From: Eremophila alpestris peregrina
Lineage: Eukaryota; Chordata; Aves; Passeriformes; Alaudidae
NCBI GenBank assembly: GCA_009792885.1
Contig: WMCF01000080.1
Span: 2,704,785 to 2,768,784 of the forward strand
Direction: 5' to 3'
DNA: 64,000 bases
The notes beneath the pieces are model-generated. The model searched no databases and had not been told where the DNA came from. It was given only the letters and a program-made list of their open reading frames with translations. A program made the translations under genes and the position numbers. Of the stretch, positions 1 to 9,700 are shown piece by piece (positions within the stretch are counted from its first letter, which is position 1; every line of letters starts with the position of its first letter).

Positions 1-23
1 CCCCCCCCCCCCCCCCCCCCCCC
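1..23. repeat. poly-C homopolymer at window edge
   Basis: The window opens with a run of about 23 C. On the minus strand it is a G run that directly follows the first 20 codons of a retroviral gag. A homopolymer this long inside gag is unexpected, so it may be an expanded slippage tract or an assembly/polishing error at a GC-rich spot. Confidence 0.9.
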
Positions 24-86
24 GGTTAGGAGACCCTCAACTTGGAAAAAGATCCCTCTCTGGGCCGTGGTTAGTTTCTGCCCCAT
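1..86 (-). pseudogene. ERVK-type gag, N-terminal fragment running off the window
   Basis: A minus-strand ATG at 86-84 opens a frame beginning MGQKLTTAQ that stays open to the window edge. A glycine at position 2 is the usual N-myristoylation site that sends retroviral Gag to the plasma membrane. The ATG lies about 440 nt downstream of a primer binding site and an LTR on the same strand, where gag should begin. After about 20 codons the frame enters the poly-G tract, so nothing more of matrix can be read. I call it gag from position and the MG start; the residues do not identify a family by themselves. The rest of the provirus would lie left of the window. Confidence 0.55.
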
Positions 87-524
87 CGCGACGCCGGGGT
101 AATCGACGGAACGGTGAGGAGGTGCCCTGAAATCCTACAATCCTCTCCCCTTTTTGTTTTTAAACAAAAGTTGCCCAAGGCCTGTGTCTTTGTCTCCGTG
201 AGGGAGTCACTGAATGTGCGCACTATCGTGAAAAAGTGTCCCTAGAGCTACTAGAGGGTCTTACCTCTGAAGCCGGAGGACGAAGGGTCGAAGGGTGGTC
301 TGACGCTTCTTCGTTTGAAAAGGCCTTTCCGAAGGGAGGAGGACGTGGAGTGACCGGCACCGGACCTTGGTGGGCAGACAAGGCTACCCGGTGCGTGCCG
401 GCAAACTGATAATGCAGAAAGCTGGCTGAGTAACAGCCCAAGGCAGGAGACGCAGCGGGGGGTCACTACGGTAGTGTCCCTGCGCCGCTACGTCTGCCTC
501 TTCACGTGGCCTGGAGGTGGTCTC
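87..524 (-). other. ERVK-type 5' leader between PBS and gag
   Basis: About 440 nt of GC-rich sequence lies on the minus strand between the Lys-type PBS and the gag ATG. No convincing long frame is present. This is where a retrovirus carries its packaging signal and major splice donor. On the minus strand an AG|GTAAGA motif occurs at about 265 and is a reasonable splice donor candidate. Confidence 0.5.
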
Positions 525-542
525 AGACCACGTTGGGCGCCA
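525..542 (-). promoter_or_regulatory. primer binding site, tRNA-Lys type
   Basis: Read on the minus strand, 542 to 528 is TGGCGCCCAACGTGG. The first 15 of 18 nt match the PBS complementary to the 3' end of tRNA-Lys(1,2); the last three differ. It lies three nt inside the LTR end, the usual spacing. A Lys PBS is typical of class II (betaretrovirus-like) ERVs and sets the orientation of this provirus. Confidence 0.75.
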
Positions 543-545
543 CTC

Positions 546-1132
546 TGTAGAGACTGTTGGCCTTTCCGCCCCTTGCTGGTCCCAGCTAGCTGGCCAAGCA
601 GCTCTACCACCGAGGGTTCTGTGAGGACCACTAGGCTCAAGGCACGCTCTACTAAGGTCACTCCAATAATGAGAGGGGACTCTCCAGAGGGGCTACAAGG
701 AAGTTTATTTCACGAGAGCCAGCTCCAGAGAGCCCTGAGCTCTAACATGCATGACATTAAATACTAGGTACAACAACCAATCAACATCAAGCAACCGGGG
801 AACACCCATCACAAAATCACCAATCAAGAGGGTTTTGGGGAGGGGTAAAGGCGTGGTTGGGAATCCAGGGCCAATCATCCCACTAGGTGCTTAGAAAGTT
901 CTGGAACCCTGGGAGTGACTGGAGGTGATGGACACTCGGAGCAAGGGAGGGACGTTTGGATGGACAGTTAGTTTCAGCACATGTCTGGGAGGGGCCAGAC
1001 ACGTGCGGGGGTGGCGACTGGGCGGAGATAGATGAATGGCACATGGGCAGCTAACAGACGACACGTGAAGGGGAAAGGCAAATTAGCAACTGCATAGAGG
1101 TTAGCATGAAAGCCCCAAAACACACCCCAACA
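546..1132 (-). mobile_element. 5' LTR of an ERVK-type provirus
   Basis: On the minus strand this 587-bp segment starts TGTTGGGGTG (1132) and ends CTACA (546), with the canonical TG...CA ends. A poly(A) signal AATAAA lies at 709-704, and a TATA-like TATTTAA lies about 50 nt upstream of it, near 752-762. The PBS follows three nt after the end, so this is the 5' LTR of a minus-strand provirus. It interrupts the RNase H region of the older ERV to its right. The candidate target-site copy is 1133-1138 (actcat on +); the matching copy would lie outside the window. Confidence 0.75.
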
Positions 1133-1137
1133 ACTCA

Positions 1138-3012
1138 TGACGATCCATCCACAAACAATTTTCTCCCATAGGGAAGAGGTATATCTTCTAAGTCTTCCCT
1201 GATTTTTGTCTGGAGGCCCAGGACTTCAATGTTCTAGGTCTTGGAGGGGTTCCCCAAAGAGAAACTGAGCCGGGTTCTGAATTTTGGAGGTGGTTAATTC
1301 TGAGTTTTCAGTATTAACTAAAATTATTTCATATTTCAGAACCCTAGCTTCTGTCAGCCACTCTTGGGCCTTCTGACTCAAGAGTGTCTTTAGCTCGTGT
1401 GGGGTATGGATGGTAGTCTTGCCCTGAAAGGTTAATTTTTGGGCCTCCTCTATAAGTGTGGCGGTGGACGCTAGAGCCTGAAGGCAGCTAGGCCATCCCC
1501 TAGCTACAGGATCTAAGAATTTAAAAAGATAGGCCACTGGTTTGCGATGGCCACCCCACTCTTGAATTAGAACTCCATAAGCTATTCCCCCCTCTGCATT
1601 TACAAAGAGATCGAAACTTTTCTTTAGGTCAGGGAGACTTAACACAGGTGCTGTAGTCAATTTCTCTTTCAGTCTTTTTAAACTCTCATCATCCTGGAGT
1701 GTCCAGCCTACTGGCTCCGGCTGTGTTTTTTCATACAGGAACTTGACATCCTGAGTATAATTTTCTAACCATAACTTACAATATCTGAACAGGCCTAACA
1801 GCTTTCTTACATCACTCTTTGTTACTGAATACAGGCTAGAATTCCTGCTATTCGCTCAGGGCTCAGTTTCTTATAACCCACCCCAATAATGCAACCTAAA
1901 TAAGTTACCTGTTTCTCTACGAACTGCAACTTCTTCTTTGAAACCTTTAGTCCTTTTTCTCCTTAGAAATTTAATAACCCCTTGCTAGCTCTTCTCACAT
2001 CCTCTTCTCAGGTTCCTAAGACTAGTAAGTCATCAACATATTGTAGTACTTGTATTCCTTCTACAGATACAAATTGTGTGAGCAGATCTTCTAGGGCCTG
2101 TCCGAATAAATTTGGGGACTCAGTATATCCTTGTGGGAGGCGAGTCCACCTTAATTGTTGTCTCCTTCCAGTTTCAGGGCATTCTCATTTGAATGCAAAC
2201 CAGTCCCGGCTTGCCTCGTCTAAGGGACATGCCCAGAAGGCATCTTTTAGATCGATTACTGCGAACCATTTATGTGAATGGGGTATCTTGCTTACGAGGG
2301 TATAAGGATTTGACACCACCAGGTGACTGGTGATTGCCTTTCCATTTACTTTTCTGAGGTCCTGCACCAGCCGGAACTGTCCCTCGCTCTTCTGGACAGC
2401 TAATATTGGGGTGTTATGTGGAGATCGGCATGGTTCTAGGATACCTTCTGCTAGTAATTGGTTTATAATCAGGGTTAGCCCTTTCCTTTCTTTGATGGAA
2501 ATATTATACTGTCTCACCCGGATGGCCAGGGTCCCTTCTGGCATCTTTATTTTAATAGGGGTGATGTCTAAATACCCATATTTACCTTCTTCAGCCCACA
2601 CTACTGGATTTATCCCTTCCACATCCTGTTCAGCGAGCCTTAACATCTGGACTGTCATCTGTCCATCCTGTGGCATAATCCCGATATTAAGTTGCACTTG
2701 TAAGTCCCTACCTAGGAGGTTAGTGTCTAAATTGGGTAAGTATAGTATATCAACTACACATTCTCTGGAATTTCCTTTCACAATCACCTTTTCAATCAAG
2801 GGGGCTCTGAAGGGTCTTCCTTCAGCACCCATGACTTCACAGGTCTTCTCCCCAGGGATTATCCCTAAGGGAAGTTGTTTTAAACTGGACCTATCAGCCC
2901 CAGTATCTACTAAAAATTCCATTTCTTCATAATTTGCATCCACCACTAAGTTTACCATGGGCTCTCGATAGTGTTTTATAGGGTCCACAAGAGGATAGAG
3001 CCCATGACACCC
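1138..3012 (-). pseudogene. pol: ERV1 (gammaretrovirus-like) pol: protease, RT, start of RNase H; broken and truncated
   Basis: This decayed minus-strand pol directly follows the gag amber codon. Near 2910 is the retroviral protease motif LVDTGAD, followed by the RT start (PILAVQK region, about 2400). RT motif A (VIDLKDAF) lies near 2245 and the catalytic YVDD box is intact near 2035. Next come the connection domain (about 1660-1230) and, in a shifted frame, FVDGSS at 1155-1138, the first catalytic Asp of RNase H. Visible breaks are TGA codons at 2187-2185 (after FAFK) and 2010-2008 (shortly after YVDD), and a frameshift near 1229. The coding sequence stops at 1132, where the ERVK LTR is inserted, so most of RNase H, integrase and env are missing from this window. 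It cannot encode a working polymerase. Confidence 0.9.
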
Positions 3013-3015
3013 CTA
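3013..3015 (-). promoter_or_regulatory. gag-pol amber (readthrough-type) junction
   Basis: After restoring frame with the zinc-knuckle cysteine at 3096, the next stop is TAG at 3015-3013. It is followed by GGG and then an open frame straight into protease with no frame change. Gammaretroviruses express Gag-Pol by reading through a single UAG followed by G, so this layout supports the ERV1/gamma-like assignment. No pseudoknot was modelled. Confidence 0.7.
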
Positions 3016-4757
3016 ATCCTGATTAGTTCCTTTCAGAAAATCCTCCAGGGCCTCCTGTTCTCTCATCATGGCCTTGTCAAATGTCAGCTTTCTACACTCT
3101 CTCTTAGTGTCCAATTTCTCCACAATAAAAACACGCCCTGTCTTCTCCAGGCCTTCCCAGGGCATCCCAGGGAGGTGATGACTCTTTCTTTCCCTCTCTA
3201 GGCTGATTCCTCCGTACTCTCATGGCCTTCCGATCCTCACTGTCCTTTGTCACTTCTTTTGCTACGGCTATCATAATGTTGGCTTTTGTCTTTGTCTTTT
3301 CTTCCTCTCTCCTCAAGTACACTTTCAATGCCTCCCTTAATAACTCATTGATGTCTCTTTCCTGCCAGTCTTCAAGTTTTTCTAGCTTTTTATGGATATC
3401 TGGCCAGGACTTTGTAACAAAGTGGAGTTTTAAAAATGTCTGCCCTTCTGTACTATCTGGGTCTAGGTTGGAATATAGTTGGAAGTTCTTCCTTAGTCTT
3501 GCTAACCAACTGGCAGGGCTCTCCTCCTTTTCTTGAGCTCCATCAAAAGCCAGTTTGGTATTGTTAGCTCTCGGAATTGGTTCTTTAATACCTTTTATTA
3601 TTAGGTTTCTAAAATCCTCCATTTTCCTTCGGTCTATTTCCCTGTTTGGATCCCACCCGGGGTTTTCGGTGGGCATTTTACATTCCCCTGGAGGACCTGT
3701 TCAATTTTCCCTTTCCCATGCCTTTTTCCCTGCTTCTCGGATCAACCGGATTTCCTCCGGAGTGAACAGTATATTCAGTATAGAATTTAACTCCCCCCAC
3801 ATGTAAATGTTTGGGCCCAGGAATTGATCAACTTGATTAGCTACACCTCCTGGGTCTTCCACTAAATGGTTTAATTCTTTCTTAAAACTCTGCACCTCCG
3901 ATGCTGTTAATGGTGCGTTTACAAACCGTACTCCACCAATAACTCCTCCCATTGGGACTTCTCTGAGAGGGAAGAGTTTCGTTTTAGACCTAGTGTTACA
4001 GTAGGGGCCATCTGATTGGCATAGGGATGCATGGCCTTGTTGATCAGAGGAAATTCCCTGGGCGTGACCGTCTGGGTTGGTGGACTCCCAATGTACAGGT
4101 GGTGGAGGTATTGTGGAGGGAGATGGTGAGGACATTACGTTAGGTTTAATGGGGGTGGGAGGAAAGTAAAATGGGTTGTTTACTGATAGGTTAGGAGGGA
4201 ATGGACTATCCAGGGACGGGACTAAGAACGAGGTGGGAGAGGTTATTTGGGGTGGTGAGGTGGGAATATGGGGTGAGAGTGAAGGGGTCGCCTGAGAAGG
4301 TTGGGGCGGATGGGGTAGATGAGATAAATTAGGATAACTGGGAGGAAGATGCTCGAGTGGGTCCCACTGAGGGGTCTTTTTCCCTGTTTTGTCCTCTTTC
4401 TCTGCCTTAGGAGTACTTTGTTCTTTGACCTTGCATACTTTTACTTGTTTCCTGCTAACTTTCTTTTCTAACCAACAGGTAGCATACTGAATTTGTTCAC
4501 GACTTGGTTTCCTCCTATCCTTAAGATACTGATTAAGCTGTTGGCACATCCATGGGTCAGAGGACCCATATCTTGGCCATTTTTCAGGTAGGTTTAGAGT
4601 AGGCCATACTTTAGTACAATAATAAACCATCCTTTCTTTACTCAGATTCTTTACAGTGTCATTCCTTTCCAATCCTTCGATCATTTTACCTAAAGCACTC
4701 TCAGGGGGGTATATCCTGTGTCCCTGGTCTCATCGATTTACTCAGGCAGGTCCCCAT
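3013..4757 (-). pseudogene. gag: ERV1 (gammaretrovirus-like) gag with three disruptions
   Basis: Minus-strand gag. It probably begins at the ATG 4757-4755 (MGTCLSKS, a good N-myristoylation context). A one-base frameshift in a C6 run (about 4704-4709) separates this start from the main frame. The main frame holds matrix, then a proline-rich middle region with PPPP and PTSPP stretches (late-domain-like), then capsid. Capsid opens at PLREVPMGG near 3960, as gammaretroviral p30 proteins do with PLR. A TGA at 3703-3701 interrupts capsid in frame. The C-terminal part (3676-3107) has the charged capsid tail and one zinc knuckle CFYCGEIGH, where the spacing to the last Cys is 2 nt short (about 3097-3106) and shifts the frame. 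Gag ends at an amber codon (3015-3013). Non-functional. Confidence 0.9.
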
Positions 4758-4983
4758 TTGTCCTACTCTTAACACTAAGGTGCCCTTACACAAACAGAAA
4801 GATTTACTTATAGGGCTACTCAAATTGAAACCTTTTTAACTTAGAACTAGAGAAAATAATTTTATGGCGCCCCTACACAAAAGTAACAATACTGACGGGC
4901 AACTCAAGAACTTTCACTTAAACTAAAATTAACAATGGAAACCCCCTGGTAGTGTCGCTCCCTTCACTCGGGGTCAGGCTGAG

Positions 4984-5013
4984 AAGCTAGAAGCTTCTCA
5001 GAAGCTTCTAGAA
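4984..5013. promoter_or_regulatory. heat-shock-element-like GAA/TTC array
   Basis: At 5001-5013 the sequence is GAAgcTTCtaGAA, a perfect three-unit nGAAnnTTCnnGAA heat shock element. It is preceded at 4990-4997 by GAAgcTTC. The stretch is also self-complementary and could form a hairpin. Its position inside an ERV leader makes a regulatory role possible, but that is inference from motif alone. Confidence 0.4.
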
Positions 5014-5039
5014 GCTCTGTTCTAATGCTAAACTCCAAC

Positions 5040-5394
5040 TCTGGCCTTACTCAAGCCTATGTGGGGCTCACTTTGGTTTTTAGGTCAACCCTGACCTTCT
5101 TTGAGACCTACTTCAGTCTATCTGAGGCCTACCCAGGCCTATGTGGGGCCTACCCTGGCCCTAGGTCAACCCTGACCTTATTGAGGCCTACCCAGGCCTA
5201 TCTGAGGCCTACCCAGGCCTATGTGGGGCCTACCCTGGCCCTAGGTCAACCCTGACTTTTTCTAAGGCCTACCCAGGCTTAACTGAGGCTTCCCCAGGCT
5301 TATGTGGGGCCCACCCTGGCCCGAGGTCAACCCTGACCTTTAAGACCTACCCAGGCCTATGTGGGGCCTACCCAGGCCCTAGCCTTCGTAATTC
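5040..5394. repeat. 80-81 bp tandem repeat, about 4 copies, with ~22-bp subrepeats
   Basis: The anchor GGTCAACCCTGAC recurs at 5083, 5164, 5244 and 5325, giving periods of 81, 80 and 81 bp. Each unit contains shorter repeats of the kind gaggcctacccaggcctat. The first and last copies are the most diverged. The array lies within the leader of the minus-strand ERV1 element. Confidence 0.9.
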
Positions 5395-5716
5395 TACTCC
5401 CCTAATTAGGGAAGGGGGTCAGCTAATGGGACCCCTTAGAGGTGCCTCTTTCACACTTTTTCCTCTCGCTTCCCCCTGTTCCTGGCCGGCCCCCTCACGG
5501 GAGTCCGGAACCGCGGTACTAAAGGGTCTTCACTCGCTTCAGGAGTCTGGCTGCTGGCCCCCGTCTCATTCACTCACACACTCGCCCACCTCTAACTCCC
5601 ACCACTGGTTCCCCTTACCGGTTCTCCTCGCAGAGTCTGCGGCGTCCGAGATGGCCAGCTGTCCCTAAGGCCGGGATCAGGTCTCCGCCATCCTGGTCTT
5701 CTGGTGGGCGTGGCCT

Positions 5717-5734
5717 CTCCCGGATGAGCCCCCA
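5717..5734 (-). promoter_or_regulatory. primer binding site, tRNA-Pro type
   Basis: On the minus strand 5734 to 5717 reads TGGGGGCTCATCCGGGAG. This differs at two of 18 positions from the classical tRNA-Pro PBS of gammaretroviruses. It lies 3 nt from a TG/CA LTR end at 5738 and, in the same orientation, upstream of the ERV1 gag. Confidence 0.75.
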
Positions 5735-5736
5735 AA

Positions 5737-5896
5737 ATGAAGGAAATATGGCAGGAGACAAGATGTTTACTCCTTTTATGCCTTTATTAAAAGATAAGGG
5801 GGGGGNTCACACTCTTTTGTGCATTTCTGCCGCAGTCATGAAGGAAATATGGCAGGAGACAAGATGTTTACTCCTTTTATGCCTTTATTAAAAGAT
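5737..5896. repeat. 59-bp direct duplication flanking an N (possible assembly seam)
   Basis: Positions 5737-5795 and 5838-5896 are the same 59 bp (atgaaggaaa ... ttaaaagat), offset by 101 bp. Copy 1 is followed by AA, eight G and the only N of the window (5806). Copy 2 is followed by fourteen G (5897-5910). A short exact duplicate across an ambiguous base and long G tracts looks like two contig ends left unmerged. Two LTR ends of the same family in tandem is the alternative. Confidence 0.8.
5738..5805 (-). mobile_element. 3' end (R/U5) of the ERV1 5' LTR, first copy
   Basis: Minus-strand LTR end: the + strand starts TGAAGGAAAT at 5738 (CA end on minus). The poly(A) signal AATAAA is read from the minus strand at about 5786-5781. 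The LTR then runs into a G8 tract and an N at 5806, so its U3 cannot be followed from this copy. Confidence 0.6.
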
Positions 5897-6796
5897 GGGG
5901 GGGGGGGGGGTCGCCCTATGGTATGCCTGCTCCACTGCTCCGCCTTGGAGGAGGCCTGCTTCGGCCTGGGTGTGCACTCCCGAGCCAGGAGTTCAGCCTC
6001 GCAGGAGTCCCAGGAACTCACCCTGGCTCGTTCAGGTCTAGGGGTCTCATGGTTGTCAGCTACTTTCTTGGTTATGGTGAGTTGAGGCAGTCATTGGTGA
6101 TGCCTCAGGAGTACTTTCCTTTTAGGTTGGTGGCTCGCCGCTCTCCTCCCGCAGGTAGTTCTTTTGGGATATCTGCTATTTAGGTTAAATCCCACTTCCG
6201 GGTGTCGTGGTGGTCTCTGGGAGTTAGGGTAATTTTCATATGGGCAGTGTTATAGCTGTGACAGGCAGATGTATCAGTGTGAGGGCGGGGAAGAAGGGGG
6301 AGGCATGGGCGGTGCAAGGACAGAGATGTAGCAAGCAGGGACACAGGCTGAACAGAGCTGCTGAAGTGGCTGAGAACAAATGGATACAAAATGGCGACTA
6401 GGAACACGGCATAGCAGCATGGAGCTCCTCAGGCAGGCAGTGGCAGCAGGTAAGAGGGTTCAGGGGGGGTTCTAAAGGGTTTTTAGGGGGAATAAACTGG
6501 GGTACAAATGCAGGTACAGGGGTACAGAGTTAGGACTGGCAATTGGGATACAGAGAGGCCTTTAGGGAGTAATAAACCAGGGTACAAATGTAAGAACTGG
6601 CATTACAATCTGAAGTCTGGGGGTAGACTTATATAAATTCATAAGACTAACAACTGGGGTGCAATCTGGGACTTAAATTCTCCTCAGCTCTGGGCTTCAT
6701 TTATTTCTTACAGTCATGGACGGTCCCTGGAAGAGGCCTTTAAAAAGGCACCCTTCCAGCCCAGGTGCACTGGCACTCAGGGTGATTTAGCTCTTT
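5897..6796 (-). mobile_element. LTR-associated sequence, probably U3 of the ERV1 LTR and/or a further LTR
   Basis: No host-like coding is seen. If the duplicate at 5838-5896 is the LTR end, this stretch would be its U3, read on the minus strand. A further promoter-like pair occurs on the minus strand: TTTTTAAAGG at about 6748-6739 and AATAAA at 6705-6700. At 6480-6612 there is a diverged direct repeat (two copies containing 'aataaac...ggtacaaatg'). I could not place LTR ends with confidence. Confidence 0.35.
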
Positions 6797-7301
6797 TGTG
6801 ATGAAGCCTAAGCTGCAGGCTTCAGTGGAATCCCAAGGGCAAGAGAAGCAGGCGGTATGGGAAGAAAAGGACGAGGCAGGTTCTTCAGTCCGGAGGACTT
6901 CTTTTATTGGGGCTCCTGGCTCCAGAAAAGGCTGGGTCCAAAGAACCCGGAGCCAGGGCGAGCATGAGCTTATATACTTTTAACTAGGGGTGGGGTTCAG
7001 AACTTGGGCCAGTAACAGGGGGAAACAAGGTAATTGACAACAGGAACAACCAACAGGGAAAAAAGGATTAGCATAAAAGTAACAATCAACTGAACAGACT
7101 TCTAGGAGGGAACATTCCAGAACATGCTGTCTCGCCTCACTAGAGGGCCTGTTTCTAGGCAACAATGCCCAGGGGGAGTTGAGCCACATTGTGGAAGCCT
7201 GAAGGCTGCCAGTCCTTTCTGGCTGGAGAGGCTCATTCTGAATCATTGCCCCTCCCGGGCAACGCGGCCAGGCTTGGGGCAGCCTCTCAGCCTGCCACAC
7301 A
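6797..7301 (-). mobile_element. LTR (minus strand), probably solo
   Basis: On the minus strand the segment begins TGTGGCAGGCTG at about 7300 and ends at about 6797 in TCACA. It has a TATA box (TATATAAGC) near 6976-6971 and a poly(A) signal AATAAA at 6908-6903, about 65 bp downstream, as in a retroviral LTR. No PBS follows, which fits a solo LTR. Target-site duplications were not clear, so the ends may be off by a few bases. Confidence 0.55.
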
Positions 7302-9286
7302 TTTCTATTATTAATATTGTTGCTCTTACTGTTTGTTTTCTTATCTCATTGCTGTAAATTGTTCTTCATCCATGATCTTTGCGTTTTGTGCTTTGTGCCT
7401 CTAGTTGGATGGAAGGGGAGAAGCGTATATGGGGGTTTTTTTTAGTGGGAGTACCAAGTTGGGGAATACTACCTCTAAGCCAGGACTGCCATATATCTTT
7501 AAAGATAACATATTATCTGTATAACAGGGGCAAATGGCTATCTGCTGAAACAGCACCCCCTGTGGCAGTATAGAGCAATTGGTAGTAAAAGTCAATACTG
7601 CCCCATGTATTTCTTAGCTAGGTCAGAGGAGCAGAGCAAATTTAGAAATGGAGTGAGTGAAACATTTATTAAGTAAACAGCAGTAACAGCCTGATTTTTA
7701 ATATAAAATCTTTTTGAACAATGAGGTACATACAATTGCGATCACAGTTGTAAGAGATTACGCTGCTAATGATTTGGTGCTTACCCCAAAGAGTACACGA
7801 TGAGAATATCCGCAGTGAGTAGTAAATAGAACCTATAATAATTTCTCAAGTGATGGTTTCATTAAGAAAGAAAGAAAAAAAAAAAAGAGTAAGAGAAAGC
7901 AAAAATAGAGCTGGGAAGATGCATGCAGAGATGTGCAAGTTTGCAGTCCTGAGAAGAGTGGGATAGAACAGTAAGGCAAGAGTGAGTCAAAGCATCTGAA
8001 AAGTGGTTTGAATGAAATGGCTCTTGTAATGAATAAATATGTAACAATATGACATCATTCCACTGTCACAACATGACATCATTGTGAAGACTACACTGAT
8101 GCTATCTGACCCAAGATCAAATGTTCTCCTCTGACATGTTTCAAAAATTCCAAGAGAAGGCATGCCTATTTGGAACCATATTTGGTTTTTTATCCATCAT
8201 ATTTCAGTCTTTCTTTACAGGTAGGTTTTCTTTCTAATTTTAGGTTTTACTAATCAAAATAATTGACAGACTAGCATTCAATTTTGTGGAAAATTAACAG
8301 CTTTAATATGAAGGATGATGCATTTTTTCAGGGAGGTAATAAAAACTGTTCAACTTAATTTTTTTTCTCATGTCTGGTAATGGGAGATATTCCTGGCTTG
8401 ACTCAAATTGATCAAAGTTATTATTTGTGTTGATGATGCTGTTGTAATTAACTGTGCAGAGAAAATTGCTTTCTGTGCTACCAAAATAGGAATACAAGCA
8501 CTTAACAAAGTCACTGTGCTCAGCTGTGTTCACACATTTTCTTGAACAGCAGAAAGATGCTGAATTGGGGGTTTTAGACAATATTTGGATAATATTGGGT
8601 AGCTAATTCTATTAATCCAAGTAACTATCTAGGTTCCAAGAAAATAAATACAAATTAGAATAAAATAAAATACCTTAGAAATGGATTCTAAAGAAGACAT
8701 GGACATGGGGCAGAGAATTCATCCTGTGTCCCCTACATGGTGAATAAACAGCCCATGAGCAAACACATTAGGCTGGAACATCAAAAAAGCCCCTGACCAT
8801 TCAAGCAGCCAGATGTGAGATTCTGCTTCCAGCAGTGGAAGCAAAAATGGTTTCCTATAAAATGAATCTCCATGTATTTATGAAGGTGGTTACACTGAAT
8901 CCTCAACAGGATTGCACAAAGCTTAGTCATTTGCATTGAGAATGGAAAGTGTGAGTTCGAATCCCGGGTTGGAGCCTGCAGCTAGTAGCTCTTTTCTCAG
9001 CTTTTTTTGGGGTTTTTTTTTTTGTTTATTTGTTTGTTTTTGGTTTTTTTTAATAAGTAAGAACATAGGGTATCTATCTTCCAATGAAGGCATGCACATA
9101 GCCCGTGACTCCCTGTTAGATTTGCTATTAAAAGATTGGCATTTCATGACAGGCAGGAGAATGCCTCTTACCATGGAAGAATTAACTCCACACTGTACAA
9201 AAATCTTGCTGGTCCAAAAACTGCATTCGACCCGAGGCCTTAGGACAGGCTTCCAACATTGAGTAATGGTGCAGGAGGTGTGGGTG
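7302..9286. other. AT-rich non-coding stretch
   Basis: I found no convincing gene on either strand. The stretch includes an A-rich patch (7865-7887) and a T/G-rich low-complexity patch at about 9000-9050. A tRNA T-arm-like motif near 8955 was considered and rejected. Confidence 0.5.
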
Positions 9287-9700
9287 TGTAGTTTGAATGG
9301 TGGTGTGTGGTCTCACAGGGTGAAAAATTTAGGGCTTAAGGTTTCAGTATATGTGAACCAAGATGGGATATTTAGGGCATTGTCTAAAGACCTTCTTTTT
9401 ACCTTCTTCTTCCTTCTTCTTCATTAGGTGGTTTTCTGTAATTGGGTGAAAAAAGTCCGCATTGCAGACCTTTAGCAGTCATCACTGGGTCAAAAACATA
9501 AATAATATAGGTGTCATCTCCTTATTGGGTAAATAGTGCTTAAAGATCTTGAGAAAAAGTTAGTAGGGCCATTTTGCCATGTTTTTCTGGCATGCTAGTG
9601 AGAGTTCATGGCGCACGAGTCTGTAAATTCTCTGTAAATAGATAAGATATAATAAATCCCCAAGTCCAAACTCAAGCTTTTGTTTCCCGTGAATCATTCA
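9287..9700 (+). mobile_element. LTR-like segment at the 5' side of the plus-strand ERV mosaic
   Basis: It begins TGTAGTTTG at about 9287 and ends ATTCA at 9700, with AATAAA at 9651-9656 roughly 45 bp before the end. It is followed by sequence that decodes in pieces like a retroviral gag (9701 on). It does not resemble the 3' LTR at 15208-15658, so it may belong to a different family than the env end. The boundaries are estimates. Confidence 0.4.

Larger units (their letters stand above)
4758..5716 (-). other. ERV1 5' leader (PBS to gag)
   Basis: About 960 nt separate the Pro-type PBS from the gag start. The stretch contains an 80-bp tandem repeat (about 5040-5394) and a cluster of alternating GAA/TTC units (4984-5013), both listed separately. 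The PBS-proximal part (about 5400-5716) is GC-rich. The gag-proximal part (4758-4980) is AT-rich and holds no long frame on either strand. Confidence 0.6.

Noticed and set aside
474..767. 97-codon + strand ORF
   Set aside because: It lies across the PBS and LTR of the minus-strand ERVK provirus and is a shadow of that structure.
3222..3806. Plus-strand ORFs over the gag region
   Set aside because: They are antisense to a clear gag with capsid and zinc-knuckle motifs.
8930..8975. tRNA T-arm-like motif (gagttcgaatccc)
   Set aside because: The T-stem halves do not pair, there is no convincing A box or acceptor stem at the right distance, and the flanks do not fold as a tRNA.
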